59,708 nt of DNA from JAVKNF01 sp031537795. Its GTDB lineage: Bacteria > Pseudomonadota > Alphaproteobacteria > Rickettsiales > Deianiraeaceae. The notes under the pieces are model-generated. The model was not told the origin of the DNA and did no database searches. It saw nothing but the letters and a program-made list of their open reading frames with translations. A program made the translations under genes and the position numbers. How positions within the stretch are numbered: position 1 is the first letter of the stretch; every line of letters starts with the position of its first letter. Location of the stretch: NCBI GenBank assembly GCA_031537795.1, contig JAVKNF010000001.1, positions 1-59,708 of the forward strand. The letters run 5' to 3'. This document shows, piece by piece, positions 34,195 to 42,853 of the stretch.

Positions 34195-34884
34195 ATGTAT
34201 AAAAAAGAGATTAAGTGGTCAGATGAGAGAAGAACATCCCTAATAATACAAAGAAATTTTCTTCTGCTCTTTGTCTCGGTCTTATCAACAGCTGTTTTAA
34301 TTAGTCTTTTCTTAATTAAGAAATTAAATGACGAGAGAAAAGTAGAGCCATACTTAATTGAATATAATAAAATAGATGGCACTTTAGCAGTTATAGATTC
34401 AAGCACAAAAAAAGAATATACAGCACAAGAATCAGTAATAGAATCTTTAGCAGTTGAATATATTAAAAGCAGAGAAGGCTTGAACATGGCAATAATAGAA
34501 GACAATATCAACAAAATAAGAGTATTCTCTCTTAAAGAAGTCTATAAGAGTTTTTTAGATGAGATTGCAACTAAAATATCAAATATGCAAGCAATGGGTA
34601 AAAATGCAAGAGTAAATATAACAATTAATTCAATTACTCATTTAGCAAAAAATAAAATAGAAATTAAATTCAAGTCTCAACTAGTAAATGACGTTTCTTC
34701 TCAAAATATCAGATATCTAAAAGCTATCATAGTATTTGAATTTTATGACGGAGAAATGATTTTTGAAGATAGAGTGCTTAATCCTTTGAATTATCAAGTG
34801 ACATTTTATAAGATATTCGAAGAGAAGAAGGTTGAACAAGAAGATCAAGAAAATAAAGCAACTGTATATGACAACCCTGCTTAA
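34195..34884 (+). CDS. virB8: Type IV secretion system protein VirB8
   Basis: Inner-membrane assembly factor of VirB-type secretion systems, 229 aa. A short cytosolic N terminus with the family W..(E)R motif (KWSDERRTSLIIQRN), a TM (about residues 22-42), then the periplasmic NTF2-like domain with KVEPYLIEYNKIDGTLAVID (family P.PYVi.vd..tG.v..v) and the closing NPLNYQVTFYKI (family NPlGFqV..Yr). virB9 overlaps its end by 17 nt. The other structural genes (virB3, B4, B6, B10, B11, D4) are not in this window. Confidence 0.88.
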   Translation: MYKKEIKWSDERRTSLIIQRNFLLLFVSVLSTAVLISLFLIKKLNDERKVEPYLIEYNKIDGTLAVIDSSTKKEYTAQESVIESLAVEYIKSREGLNMAIIEDNINKIRVFSLKEVYKSFLDEIATKISNMQAMGKNARVNITINSITHLAKNKIEIKFKSQLVNDVSSQNIRYLKAIIVFEFYDGEMIFEDRVLNPLNYQVTFYKIFEEKKVEQEDQENKATVYDNPA

Positions 34885-35758
34885 TATATTATTTTTGAGC
34901 ATTATTTCTTTCAATGTTATTGCCGAAGAAATTCTTATAGATAGCAGAATCAAAACATCTCTATATCAAAATGGAATAGTCTATAATCTAATTTTAAAGC
35001 CAAATTATCAAACTATTATAGAGTTTGCTAAAAATGAAGAAGTCGAGTTAATGGCATTTGGAGATAGCTATGGCTGGGATATAAAACCAATGGGAAATAA
35101 ATTTTTTATAAAACCATTGGAATACAATCTAAAAACAAATCTACAGATCTTCACTAATAAAAATAGGTCTTATTTATTTGATATAAGCTCTTTAGATATA
35201 GAAGACCCTGATATAGAAGATACTGTATATAATTTAAAATTCTTCTATCTAGAAGATGCTTCAGACCCTAGTATAAAACTTATGAATAGGGATAAACCAG
35301 AAAGAAATAATGATATAAACAAAGAATCTAAAAATAAAATAGATAATTCTCTTTCAAAAAAAGATGATGTAGCAATTAAAAAACCTGAAATTACAAATAA
35401 AGAGCCTGTAAATAAAGTAACTCTCGAGCTATCAAAAGATAAAAAAATTAATACAGAATATTCTTATTCGAATAAATCCCCAGAAGAAGATAACGAGAAA
35501 ATCATTCCTCTAAGAGTTTTTGATGACGGCAAAAAAACATACTTCCAGTTTAGAAATCAGAATTATCAAGTTCCTTTAATTTATGACGTCTCTAGAACGG
35601 GCAATGAAACCCTTCTAAATAGCTATGTTGTTGGAGATTTTATTGTTGTAGATGGGGTTTCGGCTCAATTTGCGTTAAGATTAAAAGATGACATAACTGG
35701 AGATTATTTAACATGTGTATTTAGAGATTCTTTATTGTCTAAGCTCTATAATTTATAA
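34868..35758 (+). CDS. virB9: Type IV secretion system protein VirB9
   Basis: Outer-membrane core-complex subunit. I start it at ATG 34868, which gives a clean signal peptide (MTTLLNILFLSIISFNVIAEE) and 296 aa; an upstream TTG at 34832 would put charged residues in front of it. The N-terminal domain has YNLILKPNYQTIIEF (family v....g..t.I.f) and the middle is Lys/Asn/Glu-rich; the C-terminal domain is typical of VirB9/CagX: PLRVFDDGKKTYFQF, then a NETLLNSYVVGDFIVVDGVSAQFALRLKD stretch (family P.vf...... ..g....vn....g..yvvd.l...w.LRlG). Transcribed with virB8. Confidence 0.85.
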   Translation: MTTLLNILFLSIISFNVIAEEILIDSRIKTSLYQNGIVYNLILKPNYQTIIEFAKNEEVELMAFGDSYGWDIKPMGNKFFIKPLEYNLKTNLQIFTNKNRSYLFDISSLDIEDPDIEDTVYNLKFFYLEDASDPSIKLMNRDKPERNNDINKESKNKIDNSLSKKDDVAIKKPEITNKEPVNKVTLELSKDKKINTEYSYSNKSPEEDNEKIIPLRVFDDGKKTYFQFRNQNYQVPLIYDVSRTGNETLLNSYVVGDFIVVDGVSAQFALRLKDDITGDYLTCVFRDSLLSKLYNL

Positions 35759-35761
35759 GAA

Positions 35762-37357
35762 ATGATAGAAAATGATAATCTCAAAATAATAAAATCAAAC
35801 ATTGTAAGGATTATTTCAAGTTATCTCAAAATTACAAGATCAGGAGTAAATAAATATAAAGCAAATTGTCCATTTCATAAGGAAAAAACACCTTCTTTTC
35901 ACATAGATGATTATAATCATTTTTATAAATGTTTTGGTTGCGGAGTTGGTGGAGATTCTTTGAATTTTCTGCAAGAATTCTTAAAAATAGATTTCCAAGA
36001 AGCTATAAAATTAGGGTCTCAAATTCTAGGCTTAAAATTAGAAGATAATTTTAAAACAAAAAATATAAATCAAATCAAAAAAGAAGATAAATATTATGCA
36101 TTGAATAAAGATTTAGAAGATTTCTTGCACAAGAAATTAATATCTTCAAAAATAACAATAAAATATCTAACAGATAGGTCTATATCCGAAGATTCAATTA
36201 GAATTTTCAAATTAGGGTATTTTAATAATTGCAAAGAAATTATTGATTTCTTGAAAGATAAAAATCACTCATTGACAGATGCTATAGATTTGAATATTAT
36301 AAGAAAAAATAAAAATGACGATTTCTTTTCTATGTTCGAAAAAAGATTAATAATTCCAATAAAAGATAAAAAAGGAAGAACTATAGCATTTGGAGGCAGA
36401 ACAACAGAAAAGAATGATGAGAGAGCTAAATATGTTAATTCTGCAAATAGTGATATCTTTAAAAAAAATGAAAACCTCTTTAATATAGATAAAATTTACA
36501 ATTCAAATAATGAACTCTTTATTTGTGAAGGTTATATTGACGTAATAATGCTGCAACAAAATAATTTCAGAGCCATAGCATCATTAGGTACAGCTTGCAA
36601 TCAAGAGCAAATCCAAGAAATCTTTAAAATTAGCAAAGAAGTTTATCTTTGTTTTGACTCGGATGATGCGGGGCAGAAAGCAAGTCTGTCATTTATTAAA
36701 AAGGCATTGGAAATTTTAAAACCAGAACAAAATTTAAAAACAATAGAACTATATGAAGCGAAAGATATAGATGAATTTCTTAAAAAGAACTCAAAAGCAG
36801 CATTTACAAATTTAATTAAAAAAGCAGAAGAGCCAAATCAATATATATTTAATAATTCTATTAAGAGATTTAACTTATCAAGCCCAAGAGAGAAAACCTT
36901 ACTTACAAACGAACTCAATGAATTTGTCGCAATAATAAAAGATGCTGATCTTGCTAGAAATTACAAAGAATTTTTTAAAGATAAGATGTATCAACTAAAA
37001 TATTCTAAATATAATAATAAAAACATTCAAATCTCAAAAATGAGAGGTTCTTTATATGAACAAAATTTAAAAAGATTGAAAAATATCATTGAAAGTAATC
37101 AAGAATTAATATTAGATCAGCAGATCATAACTTCTATATTCAAATCAAATATAAAAGAGTTAATTGAATGTATCGAAATAAAAAAAGATGTCTTAATAAA
37201 AGATCCAGAAGAAGATCTTTCAAAAAAAGAGTTAGCTTTATATTTAATAAATACATTGAATAAAGATGAAACTCAAAATGAAGAAAATAAAAATATGAAA
37301 AATAAAATTACAAGAAAAAATATCCTTGACAAAAAAAAGAAAATAAATGACTATTAA
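35762..37357 (+). CDS. dnaG: DNA primase
   Basis: Makes RNA primers at the replication fork; 531 aa, somewhat shorter than the usual 580-600. The N-terminal CHC2 zinc finger is intact (Cys36, His39, Cys57, Cys60 in CPFHKEKTPSFH...YKCFGCG), followed by the RNA-polymerase core (RLIIPIKDKKGRTIAFGGRT) and the TOPRIM motifs (FICEGYIDVIMLQQ, LCFDSDDAGQKA). The C-terminal DnaB-interaction part is short and diverged. It begins 3 nt after virB9, so virB8-virB9-dnaG-degP-mlaC-leuS may form one long transcript. rpoD, a common neighbour, is absent. Confidence 0.95.
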   Translation: MIENDNLKIIKSNIVRIISSYLKITRSGVNKYKANCPFHKEKTPSFHIDDYNHFYKCFGCGVGGDSLNFLQEFLKIDFQEAIKLGSQILGLKLEDNFKTKNINQIKKEDKYYALNKDLEDFLHKKLISSKITIKYLTDRSISEDSIRIFKLGYFNNCKEIIDFLKDKNHSLTDAIDLNIIRKNKNDDFFSMFEKRLIIPIKDKKGRTIAFGGRTTEKNDERAKYVNSANSDIFKKNENLFNIDKIYNSNNELFICEGYIDVIMLQQNNFRAIASLGTACNQEQIQEIFKISKEVYLCFDSDDAGQKASLSFIKKALEILKPEQNLKTIELYEAKDIDEFLKKNSKAAFTNLIKKAEEPNQYIFNNSIKRFNLSSPREKTLLTNELNEFVAIIKDADLARNYKEFFKDKMYQLKYSKYNNKNIQISKMRGSLYEQNLKRLKNIIESNQELILDQQIITSIFKSNIKELIECIEIKKDVLIKDPEEDLSKKELALYLINTLNKDETQNEENKNMKNKITRKNILDKKKKINDY

Positions 37358-38855
37358 TTTTAAAACAATGAACAAGGTAAAAAAAATATTCTATATATTT
37401 ATTGCATTAATTCTATTTATATCTTCTTGTTTATCTGTGTTTAATTTTCTAGCAATGAAAAATCAAAGACAAGTCACAACCTCAAGATCATTCAATGAAA
37501 ACAAAGAAATTCAGAAAGAAGATTATAACTCTATTATAAGAAAAGTCTCAGAGTCTGTTGTTAGCATTAGAGTTACCAAAATTGAAGATATAAAAAACCC
37601 AATAACAAATAATTTATTTTCTCAAAATTCATTATTTAATCAGGATAATTTTGATCTGGAAGAATTATTACCTCCTATTATGCAACCTAAAAAGAAAAGA
37701 ATATCTGTCTACGGATCTGGTTTTGTAATATCTGAAGATGGATTAATAATTACAAATTATCATGTCGTAGAAAATGCAAAGAAAATTAAAATTTCTTTTC
37801 TAAATGACGAAGATTATTTTGCAGAAATTATTGGAATTGACCCTATGACTGATATAGCTCTACTTAAAATAGAAGGAAAGAAAAAATTTAACTTCCTCGA
37901 ATTTACAAAATCAGAAAATATCAAAGTAGGAGATAAAGTATTAGCAGTTGGCAATCCTTTTGAGTTACAAGGAACTGTTACTGCTGGTATTATTTCTAGC
38001 TTAGGAAGATCTATCAATACATCTCTAGATGTAGATTTCATACAAACAGATGCGGCAATTAATTCAGGAAATTCAGGAGGGCCTATGATAGATATAAACG
38101 GAAGCGTTATAGGTATCAATACTGCGATAGTTACTCCAAGTGGAGGAAATGTAGGTATAGGTTTCGCAATTCCTTCAGATAAAGCAATATCAATTATAGA
38201 ACAGATAAAGAATGGAAAAGAAATAAACAGAGGTAGATTAGGAGTGATCATACAACCAATTACCGAGGATTTTGCAGAAGCGTTATCTATGAAAAATGAT
38301 ATGGGAGCTTTAGTTGTTGATATTGACATTAATTCGAATGCAGCTAAAAAAGGAATAAAAAAAGGCGATGTAATTTTATCCGTTAATAACATTAAAATAA
38401 AAAACTTCTCTCAATTACCTTCAATTATATCTACATTTAAACCAAATGAAATTGTAAAGTTGGAAATTACAAGATACGGAGAGAAAAAGAATTTTGAGAT
38501 TGAATTAATGAAAAGAGAATCTTTTATTAAAAAAGAAAAGAAAGAAAAAATCTCCGATAATAAAATAGAATATTTCCAAGAGATTGGGATTAAAGATTTA
38601 AGTGATAATATGAAAAAATTTTTCAGAATAGATAAAGATGCGCAAGGAGTAATTATATTTGATATCAAGAACATTAGAACCCTAGAGCAAGATCAACTTC
38701 AAATAGGGGATATTATAACACAGATCAATGAAACAATTATTAAAAATAAAGTAGATTTCAAAAAAGTAATAAATAGTCTAGCTAATAAAACAGCTGTCTT
38801 TTACGTAACAAGAGATGGAATGAATTCTTTGATGGCAGTATCTATTAAAGAATAA
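37347..38855 (+). CDS. degP: Periplasmic serine protease of the DegP/HtrA (Do) family
   Basis: A 502-aa envelope quality-control protease/chaperone. An N-terminal hydrophobic segment (about residues 12-33, with ISSC that could be a lipobox) exports it. The catalytic triad is intact: His139 (ITNYHVVENA), Asp169 (MTDIALLKI), Ser243 (GNSGGP). Two PDZ domains follow: the first at about 290-390 (RGRLGVIIQPIT; GALVVDIDINSNAAKKGIKKGDVILSVN), the second at about 410-500. The ATG overlaps the end of dnaG by 11 nt. An alternative start is the Met at residue 8. Confidence 0.94.
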   Translation: MTINFKTMNKVKKIFYIFIALILFISSCLSVFNFLAMKNQRQVTTSRSFNENKEIQKEDYNSIIRKVSESVVSIRVTKIEDIKNPITNNLFSQNSLFNQDNFDLEELLPPIMQPKKKRISVYGSGFVISEDGLIITNYHVVENAKKIKISFLNDEDYFAEIIGIDPMTDIALLKIEGKKKFNFLEFTKSENIKVGDKVLAVGNPFELQGTVTAGIISSLGRSINTSLDVDFIQTDAAINSGNSGGPMIDINGSVIGINTAIVTPSGGNVGIGFAIPSDKAISIIEQIKNGKEINRGRLGVIIQPITEDFAEALSMKNDMGALVVDIDINSNAAKKGIKKGDVILSVNNIKIKNFSQLPSIISTFKPNEIVKLEITRYGEKKNFEIELMKRESFIKKEKKEKISDNKIEYFQEIGIKDLSDNMKKFFRIDKDAQGVIIFDIKNIRTLEQDQLQIGDIITQINETIIKNKVDFKKVINSLANKTAVFYVTRDGMNSLMAVSIKE

Positions 38856-38860
38856 TTATT

Positions 38861-39490
38861 ATGAAGAGAAATTTTTTATTTTATTTTTTTGTTTTGTTTG
38901 CATTTACTAAATTAGAAGTTTTTGCAATAGACAAACCAGCGGTTAAAGTTATAGAAAATATGCTAGCTAATCTAGTAAAGATATCTGATTCAAAAAAGAT
39001 AGAACTTGAAAAAAAGAAGGATTTATCGAATTTATTTTATTCCCAAATAGACTGGGATTATATGGCCAAGATGTCAATAGGAAAATATTTTAAAGAAATG
39101 AATGATTCTCAACAAATTAGATATTTAGCATTATACAAAAAATTTGTAATGTACACTAGAATGGAAGCTTTCAGAATAACAAGTGGAGATCAAATGAAAA
39201 TTGATATTAAAAAAGATCCAATTGTTCTCAACGAAACAGATCAAGAAGTTTCAACATTAGTAAAAGTAATGGATGGAAATAATTATGATTTAAAGTTCAC
39301 TTTACGATCCAAAAATAATAAGGATTTTTTAGTTTTGAATATAATTTGGGACGGAGTAAATATAATATTATCATACAGAGAGCAATTCTATTCTTCAATC
39401 GAGGAAACAGGACTGGAAACATTCTTGAAAAAGCTAAATGAAAGGGTTTTATCATTAGAAAAAACAAGAAATGGGACACAAAGATCTTAA
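38861..39490 (+). CDS. mlaC: MlaC-family periplasmic phospholipid carrier
   Basis: A 209-aa exported protein (signal peptide about residues 1-21, ending FA) of the MlaC/Ttg2D family. The helical core has FYSQIDWDYMAKMSIGKYFKEMNDSQQIRYLALYKKFVMYT (family v...fd...i....lg.yWr..t..Qr..F...f...l...Y) and the late FTLRSKNNKDFLVLNIIWDGVNIILSYREQF (family Y.l......W.iyDv.vdGvSlv.nyR.qF). It ferries phospholipid between membranes, pairing functionally with the mlaF at 32.8 kb. leuS starts within its last 20 nt. Confidence 0.85.
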   Translation: MKRNFLFYFFVLFAFTKLEVFAIDKPAVKVIENMLANLVKISDSKKIELEKKKDLSNLFYSQIDWDYMAKMSIGKYFKEMNDSQQIRYLALYKKFVMYTRMEAFRITSGDQMKIDIKKDPIVLNETDQEVSTLVKVMDGNNYDLKFTLRSKNNKDFLVLNIIWDGVNIILSYREQFYSSIEETGLETFLKKLNERVLSLEKTRNGTQRS

Positions 39491-42059
39491 TTTCTTTGAT
39501 TTTAGAAATATTGCTAAAAAATGGCAAGATGTTTGGGATAGAAATAAATCTTTCCAATTTATTTCAAATAAGGAAAAGCAGTCAAAATATATTGTAGAGC
39601 AATTTTATTATCCTTCTGGTAAATTACATATTGGGCATCTTAGGTTATTTACAATAGGAGATGTTATTGCTAGATTTAATAAATTAAAAGGTTTTAATGT
39701 TTGCCACCCTATGGGAGCTGATGCTTTTGGGCTTCCAGCTGAAAATGCGGCTATAGAAAAAAACATTCATCCTAAAAAATGGACTTACGAGAATATTGCA
39801 TTAATGAATTCTGAAATTAAAAAACTAGGCTCATCTTATGATTGGAATTTAACCTTAAATACTTGTGATAATGATTATATAAAATTCGAACAAAAGATCT
39901 TTATAGATTTTTTTAATAAGAGTTTAGTGTATCAAGCTGAATCTATTGTGAATTGGGACCCTGTAGACAATACTGTTCTTTCAAATGAACAAGTTGTTGA
40001 TGGTAAAGGTTGGAGAAGCGGAGCAATTGTCGAACAAAGAAATATGAAGCAATGGTTTATGAAAATAACTCATTACGCTGAAGAATTATTAAGAGAATTA
40101 AAAAATCTAAACTGGACTCCAAAAATATTAAAAATGCAAGAGAATTGGATAGGTAGATCAGAAGGTCTCGAAATAGATTTTGAAATCACTAGAAATGAGA
40201 ATGATATTCATTTTAACAAATATATAAATACAAAAATTAAGATTTTTACAACAAGACCAGAAACAATATACGGAGTATCTTCAGTTGCAATCTCAACAGA
40301 ACATCAAATTGCTAAAGAGCTTGCAAGATATAATACAGAAATATCCAATTTTATAAAAGAATGTAAATCTGGTTCAATAGCTGAAGAGGATATAGCAAAA
40401 AGAGAAAAGAAAGGAATCTGCACAAACTTCTATGTCAAAAACCCTATTTCTCAAGAAGAAGTACCAGTTTTAATTACAAATTATGTTTTAATGAATTATG
40501 GAACTGGCGCAGTAATGATGGTACCTGCCCACGACGAAAGAGATTTTGAGTGTATTAAGAATTGCTTCCCTAAAATAGAAATTAAGTATGTGATAGATTT
40601 GCCTGCCCCTAAACTTTTATGTTATAGTGATCATGGTATTTTAAAGAATTCTAGTTTGATAAATAATCTTCATTCAAAGAATGATAAAGATAAAATTATC
40701 GATATTTTAATTAAAAATGTGGTAGATAGTGTTAAAAAGAAAACAACCTATAAATTACGAGATTGGTGTATTTCAAGACAAAGATATTGGGGTTGCCCTA
40801 TTCCAATAATACATTGTGAAAAATGCGGCATTATTCCAGAGATAAAGAAAAATCTACCAATTCTTTTGCCAGATGATAACCTTGTTAATTTTGACGGGAA
40901 AAGTAACCCGTTAGAATCTCATCCAACCTGGAAGAATACAAAATGTCATAAATGTGGTTTAGACGCAAGAAGAGATTGCAATACAATGGATACCTACGTT
41001 GAATCTTCTTGGTATTTTTTAAGATATTTATCAGGCAGAAATAATGATATTATTTTCAATAAAAATCTCATAGAAAATGTATTACCTGTTGATATATATT
41101 TAGGTGGCCCAGAACATGCTACAACTCATATGTTGTATGCTAGATTCTTTATGAAAGCTATGAGAGATTGTGAATATTTTAAATCTTTCAAAATAAATAA
41201 AAACTGTGAACCATTTAATGCTTTTACCTCAATAGGAATGGTATGTCACAAGACTTTTCAAGATAAAAACAATAAATATCTATACCCAAATGAAGTCTAT
41301 TTAGAAGATGGAAAATATTATACATTATCAGATAAAACAGCAGTAAGAATTGGGCCTTCTATTAAAATGAGTAAATCAAAGAAAAACATAATAGAGCCAA
41401 ATGATGTAATTGAAAAATATGGAGCAGATGTGTGTAGATTTTTCTTGCTTTCTGATAACCCTATAGATAATGATTTTGACTGGACGCAAGAAGGGTTGGA
41501 AGCTTCTTATAAATACATCAAGAAAATATTTAATTTTATATATACAATAAACTTTAATAATCTAAATAATGATATTGACGATACAGAAACAGTGCATGAA
41601 TTTGATAAGTTATTTAATTTATATCTAGAAAATTTTGAAAAATATTATTTTAATGTATCAAATGCAAAATTTAGAGAGATTATTCGCCTGCTAAATGATA
41701 ATTTGAAAAGATTAAAGAAAGATTCCTTATATAATATAATTAGAGAATTATTAATTATTATAAACCCGGTTATGCCTCATTTAACTGAAGAATTATGGGA
41801 GAAGTTAAACTTCGATAAAAATATCATAGATACATCCAAATGGCCGGCGAAAAAGATAATACAAGATAATGTTAAAATCTCGGTGCAAATAAATAATAAA
41901 TTTAAAGGCTTTTATTTCATAAATAATGCGGAAATAGAAGAAAAAGAGTTACTAGATATTCTTAAAAAAGATGAATTCTTTTCAAAATTTTTAATAAATA
42001 AAGCAATACAAAATATTTTATATAAAAAAAATCAGTTCATTAATATAATAATACATTAA
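39471..42059 (+). CDS. leuS: Leucyl-tRNA synthetase
   Basis: Class Ia synthetase, 862 aa, normal bacterial length. HIGH motif in YPSGKLHIGHLRLFTIGD near residue 50; a CP1 editing domain with TTRPETIYGVSSVAIS and GTGAVMMVPAHDERD; KMSKS in IKMSKSKKNIIEPND; an anticodon-binding helical domain ending with HLTEELWEKL. The RDWCISRQRYWGCPIPIIHCEKCG zinc region is intact. It overlaps mlaC by 20 nt. Downstream, after 81 bp, come the hydrolase-like gene and a fragment of the related synthetase IleRS. Confidence 0.97.
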   Translation: MGHKDLNFFDFRNIAKKWQDVWDRNKSFQFISNKEKQSKYIVEQFYYPSGKLHIGHLRLFTIGDVIARFNKLKGFNVCHPMGADAFGLPAENAAIEKNIHPKKWTYENIALMNSEIKKLGSSYDWNLTLNTCDNDYIKFEQKIFIDFFNKSLVYQAESIVNWDPVDNTVLSNEQVVDGKGWRSGAIVEQRNMKQWFMKITHYAEELLRELKNLNWTPKILKMQENWIGRSEGLEIDFEITRNENDIHFNKYINTKIKIFTTRPETIYGVSSVAISTEHQIAKELARYNTEISNFIKECKSGSIAEEDIAKREKKGICTNFYVKNPISQEEVPVLITNYVLMNYGTGAVMMVPAHDERDFECIKNCFPKIEIKYVIDLPAPKLLCYSDHGILKNSSLINNLHSKNDKDKIIDILIKNVVDSVKKKTTYKLRDWCISRQRYWGCPIPIIHCEKCGIIPEIKKNLPILLPDDNLVNFDGKSNPLESHPTWKNTKCHKCGLDARRDCNTMDTYVESSWYFLRYLSGRNNDIIFNKNLIENVLPVDIYLGGPEHATTHMLYARFFMKAMRDCEYFKSFKINKNCEPFNAFTSIGMVCHKTFQDKNNKYLYPNEVYLEDGKYYTLSDKTAVRIGPSIKMSKSKKNIIEPNDVIEKYGADVCRFFLLSDNPIDNDFDWTQEGLEASYKYIKKIFNFIYTINFNNLNNDIDDTETVHEFDKLFNLYLENFEKYYFNVSNAKFREIIRLLNDNLKRLKKDSLYNIIRELLIIINPVMPHLTEELWEKLNFDKNIIDTSKWPAKKIIQDNVKISVQINNKFKGFYFINNAEIEEKELLDILKKDEFFSKFLINKAIQNILYKKNQFINIIIH

Positions 42060-42140
42060 AATTAAAGTTATATTTTTATTTATAATTTGTTTTCTAAAAC
42101 TTGAAATTAATATTTCTTAATATAACTTCAAATATTTTAT

Positions 42141-42848
42141 ATGCTGGTGAACATTTTTATAAATAGTTACGATGGAAAGATACCTGCTATGTATCATAAA
42201 AGTGAAAATATAGACGCTCCAGGAGTTATCATTGCCGTACCAAGGGATGACAGCATGTCTGAAAAAGATTTTACAATAATAAAAGAAATCTCTGACATCT
42301 TCATTGAATCTGATTTTTCAGTTCTTGTTGTAAATTATAGAATTAAAGGCGAAGATAATAACCCTAATACATTAATAAAAGATTCAATTAGAGCTATATA
42401 TGATATCTCAGTTGCTTTAGATTGGTTAAGGTCTAAAATGAAAGAAGAATCTTCTTTTTATATGGTAGGAGTAAGTTATTCTTGCACCCATGTCACAAAT
42501 ATAACAATGAGGAGACCTGAAATTGAATATCTTATGTTATTTAATCCTTTTCCAGTCAAAAATATAGATTACTCTTTCTTATCTCCTGCTCCTTGTAATT
42601 CTGCTATATTTAACGATAAAGACAATACAAGAATCGCTTCAGAAATAGACTGTATAAAATTAGCTAACTCTTTAAATGAGCAAATTTTATATAATACAAC
42701 ATTTAAAACTTACGATAGTAAAAAGAAAGATTATATTGAAGAATTAAAAGATCAATGGAGGCAATTAATTAACGAGGAGAGAGCTATAAAAATAGATAAA
42801 CCTATCAAGAAGAAAAGAAGAAGAAGAAGTAAAAAGAGTTCAATTTAA
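42141..42848 (+). CDS. Alpha/beta-hydrolase-like protein with a poly-basic tail
   Basis: A 235-aa protein resembling the COG2945-type alpha/beta hydrolase fold: strand VIIAVPRDDSM, then FSVLVVNYRIKGE (family faVlRfNFRGvG.S), ISVALDWLR, and FYMVGVSYSCTHVT at the nucleophile elbow. The Ser is present, but the elbow reads GVSYS instead of GxSxG, so catalysis is uncertain. The C terminus ends in a dense basic cluster (KKKRRRRSKK), not usual for this family and possibly a nucleic-acid or nuclear-targeting element. It lies between leuS and the truncated ileS (5-nt gap to the latter). Confidence 0.6.
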   Translation: MLVNIFINSYDGKIPAMYHKSENIDAPGVIIAVPRDDSMSEKDFTIIKEISDIFIESDFSVLVVNYRIKGEDNNPNTLIKDSIRAIYDISVALDWLRSKMKEESSFYMVGVSYSCTHVTNITMRRPEIEYLMLFNPFPVKNIDYSFLSPAPCNSAIFNDKDNTRIASEIDCIKLANSLNEQILYNTTFKTYDSKKKDYIEELKDQWRQLINEERAIKIDKPIKKKRRRRSKKSSI

Positions 42849-42853
42849 AAAAT

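Noticed and set aside
37814..38392. 192-codon minus-strand frame
   Set aside because: Antisense shadow of degP, whose catalytic triad and PDZ motifs are on the plus strand.
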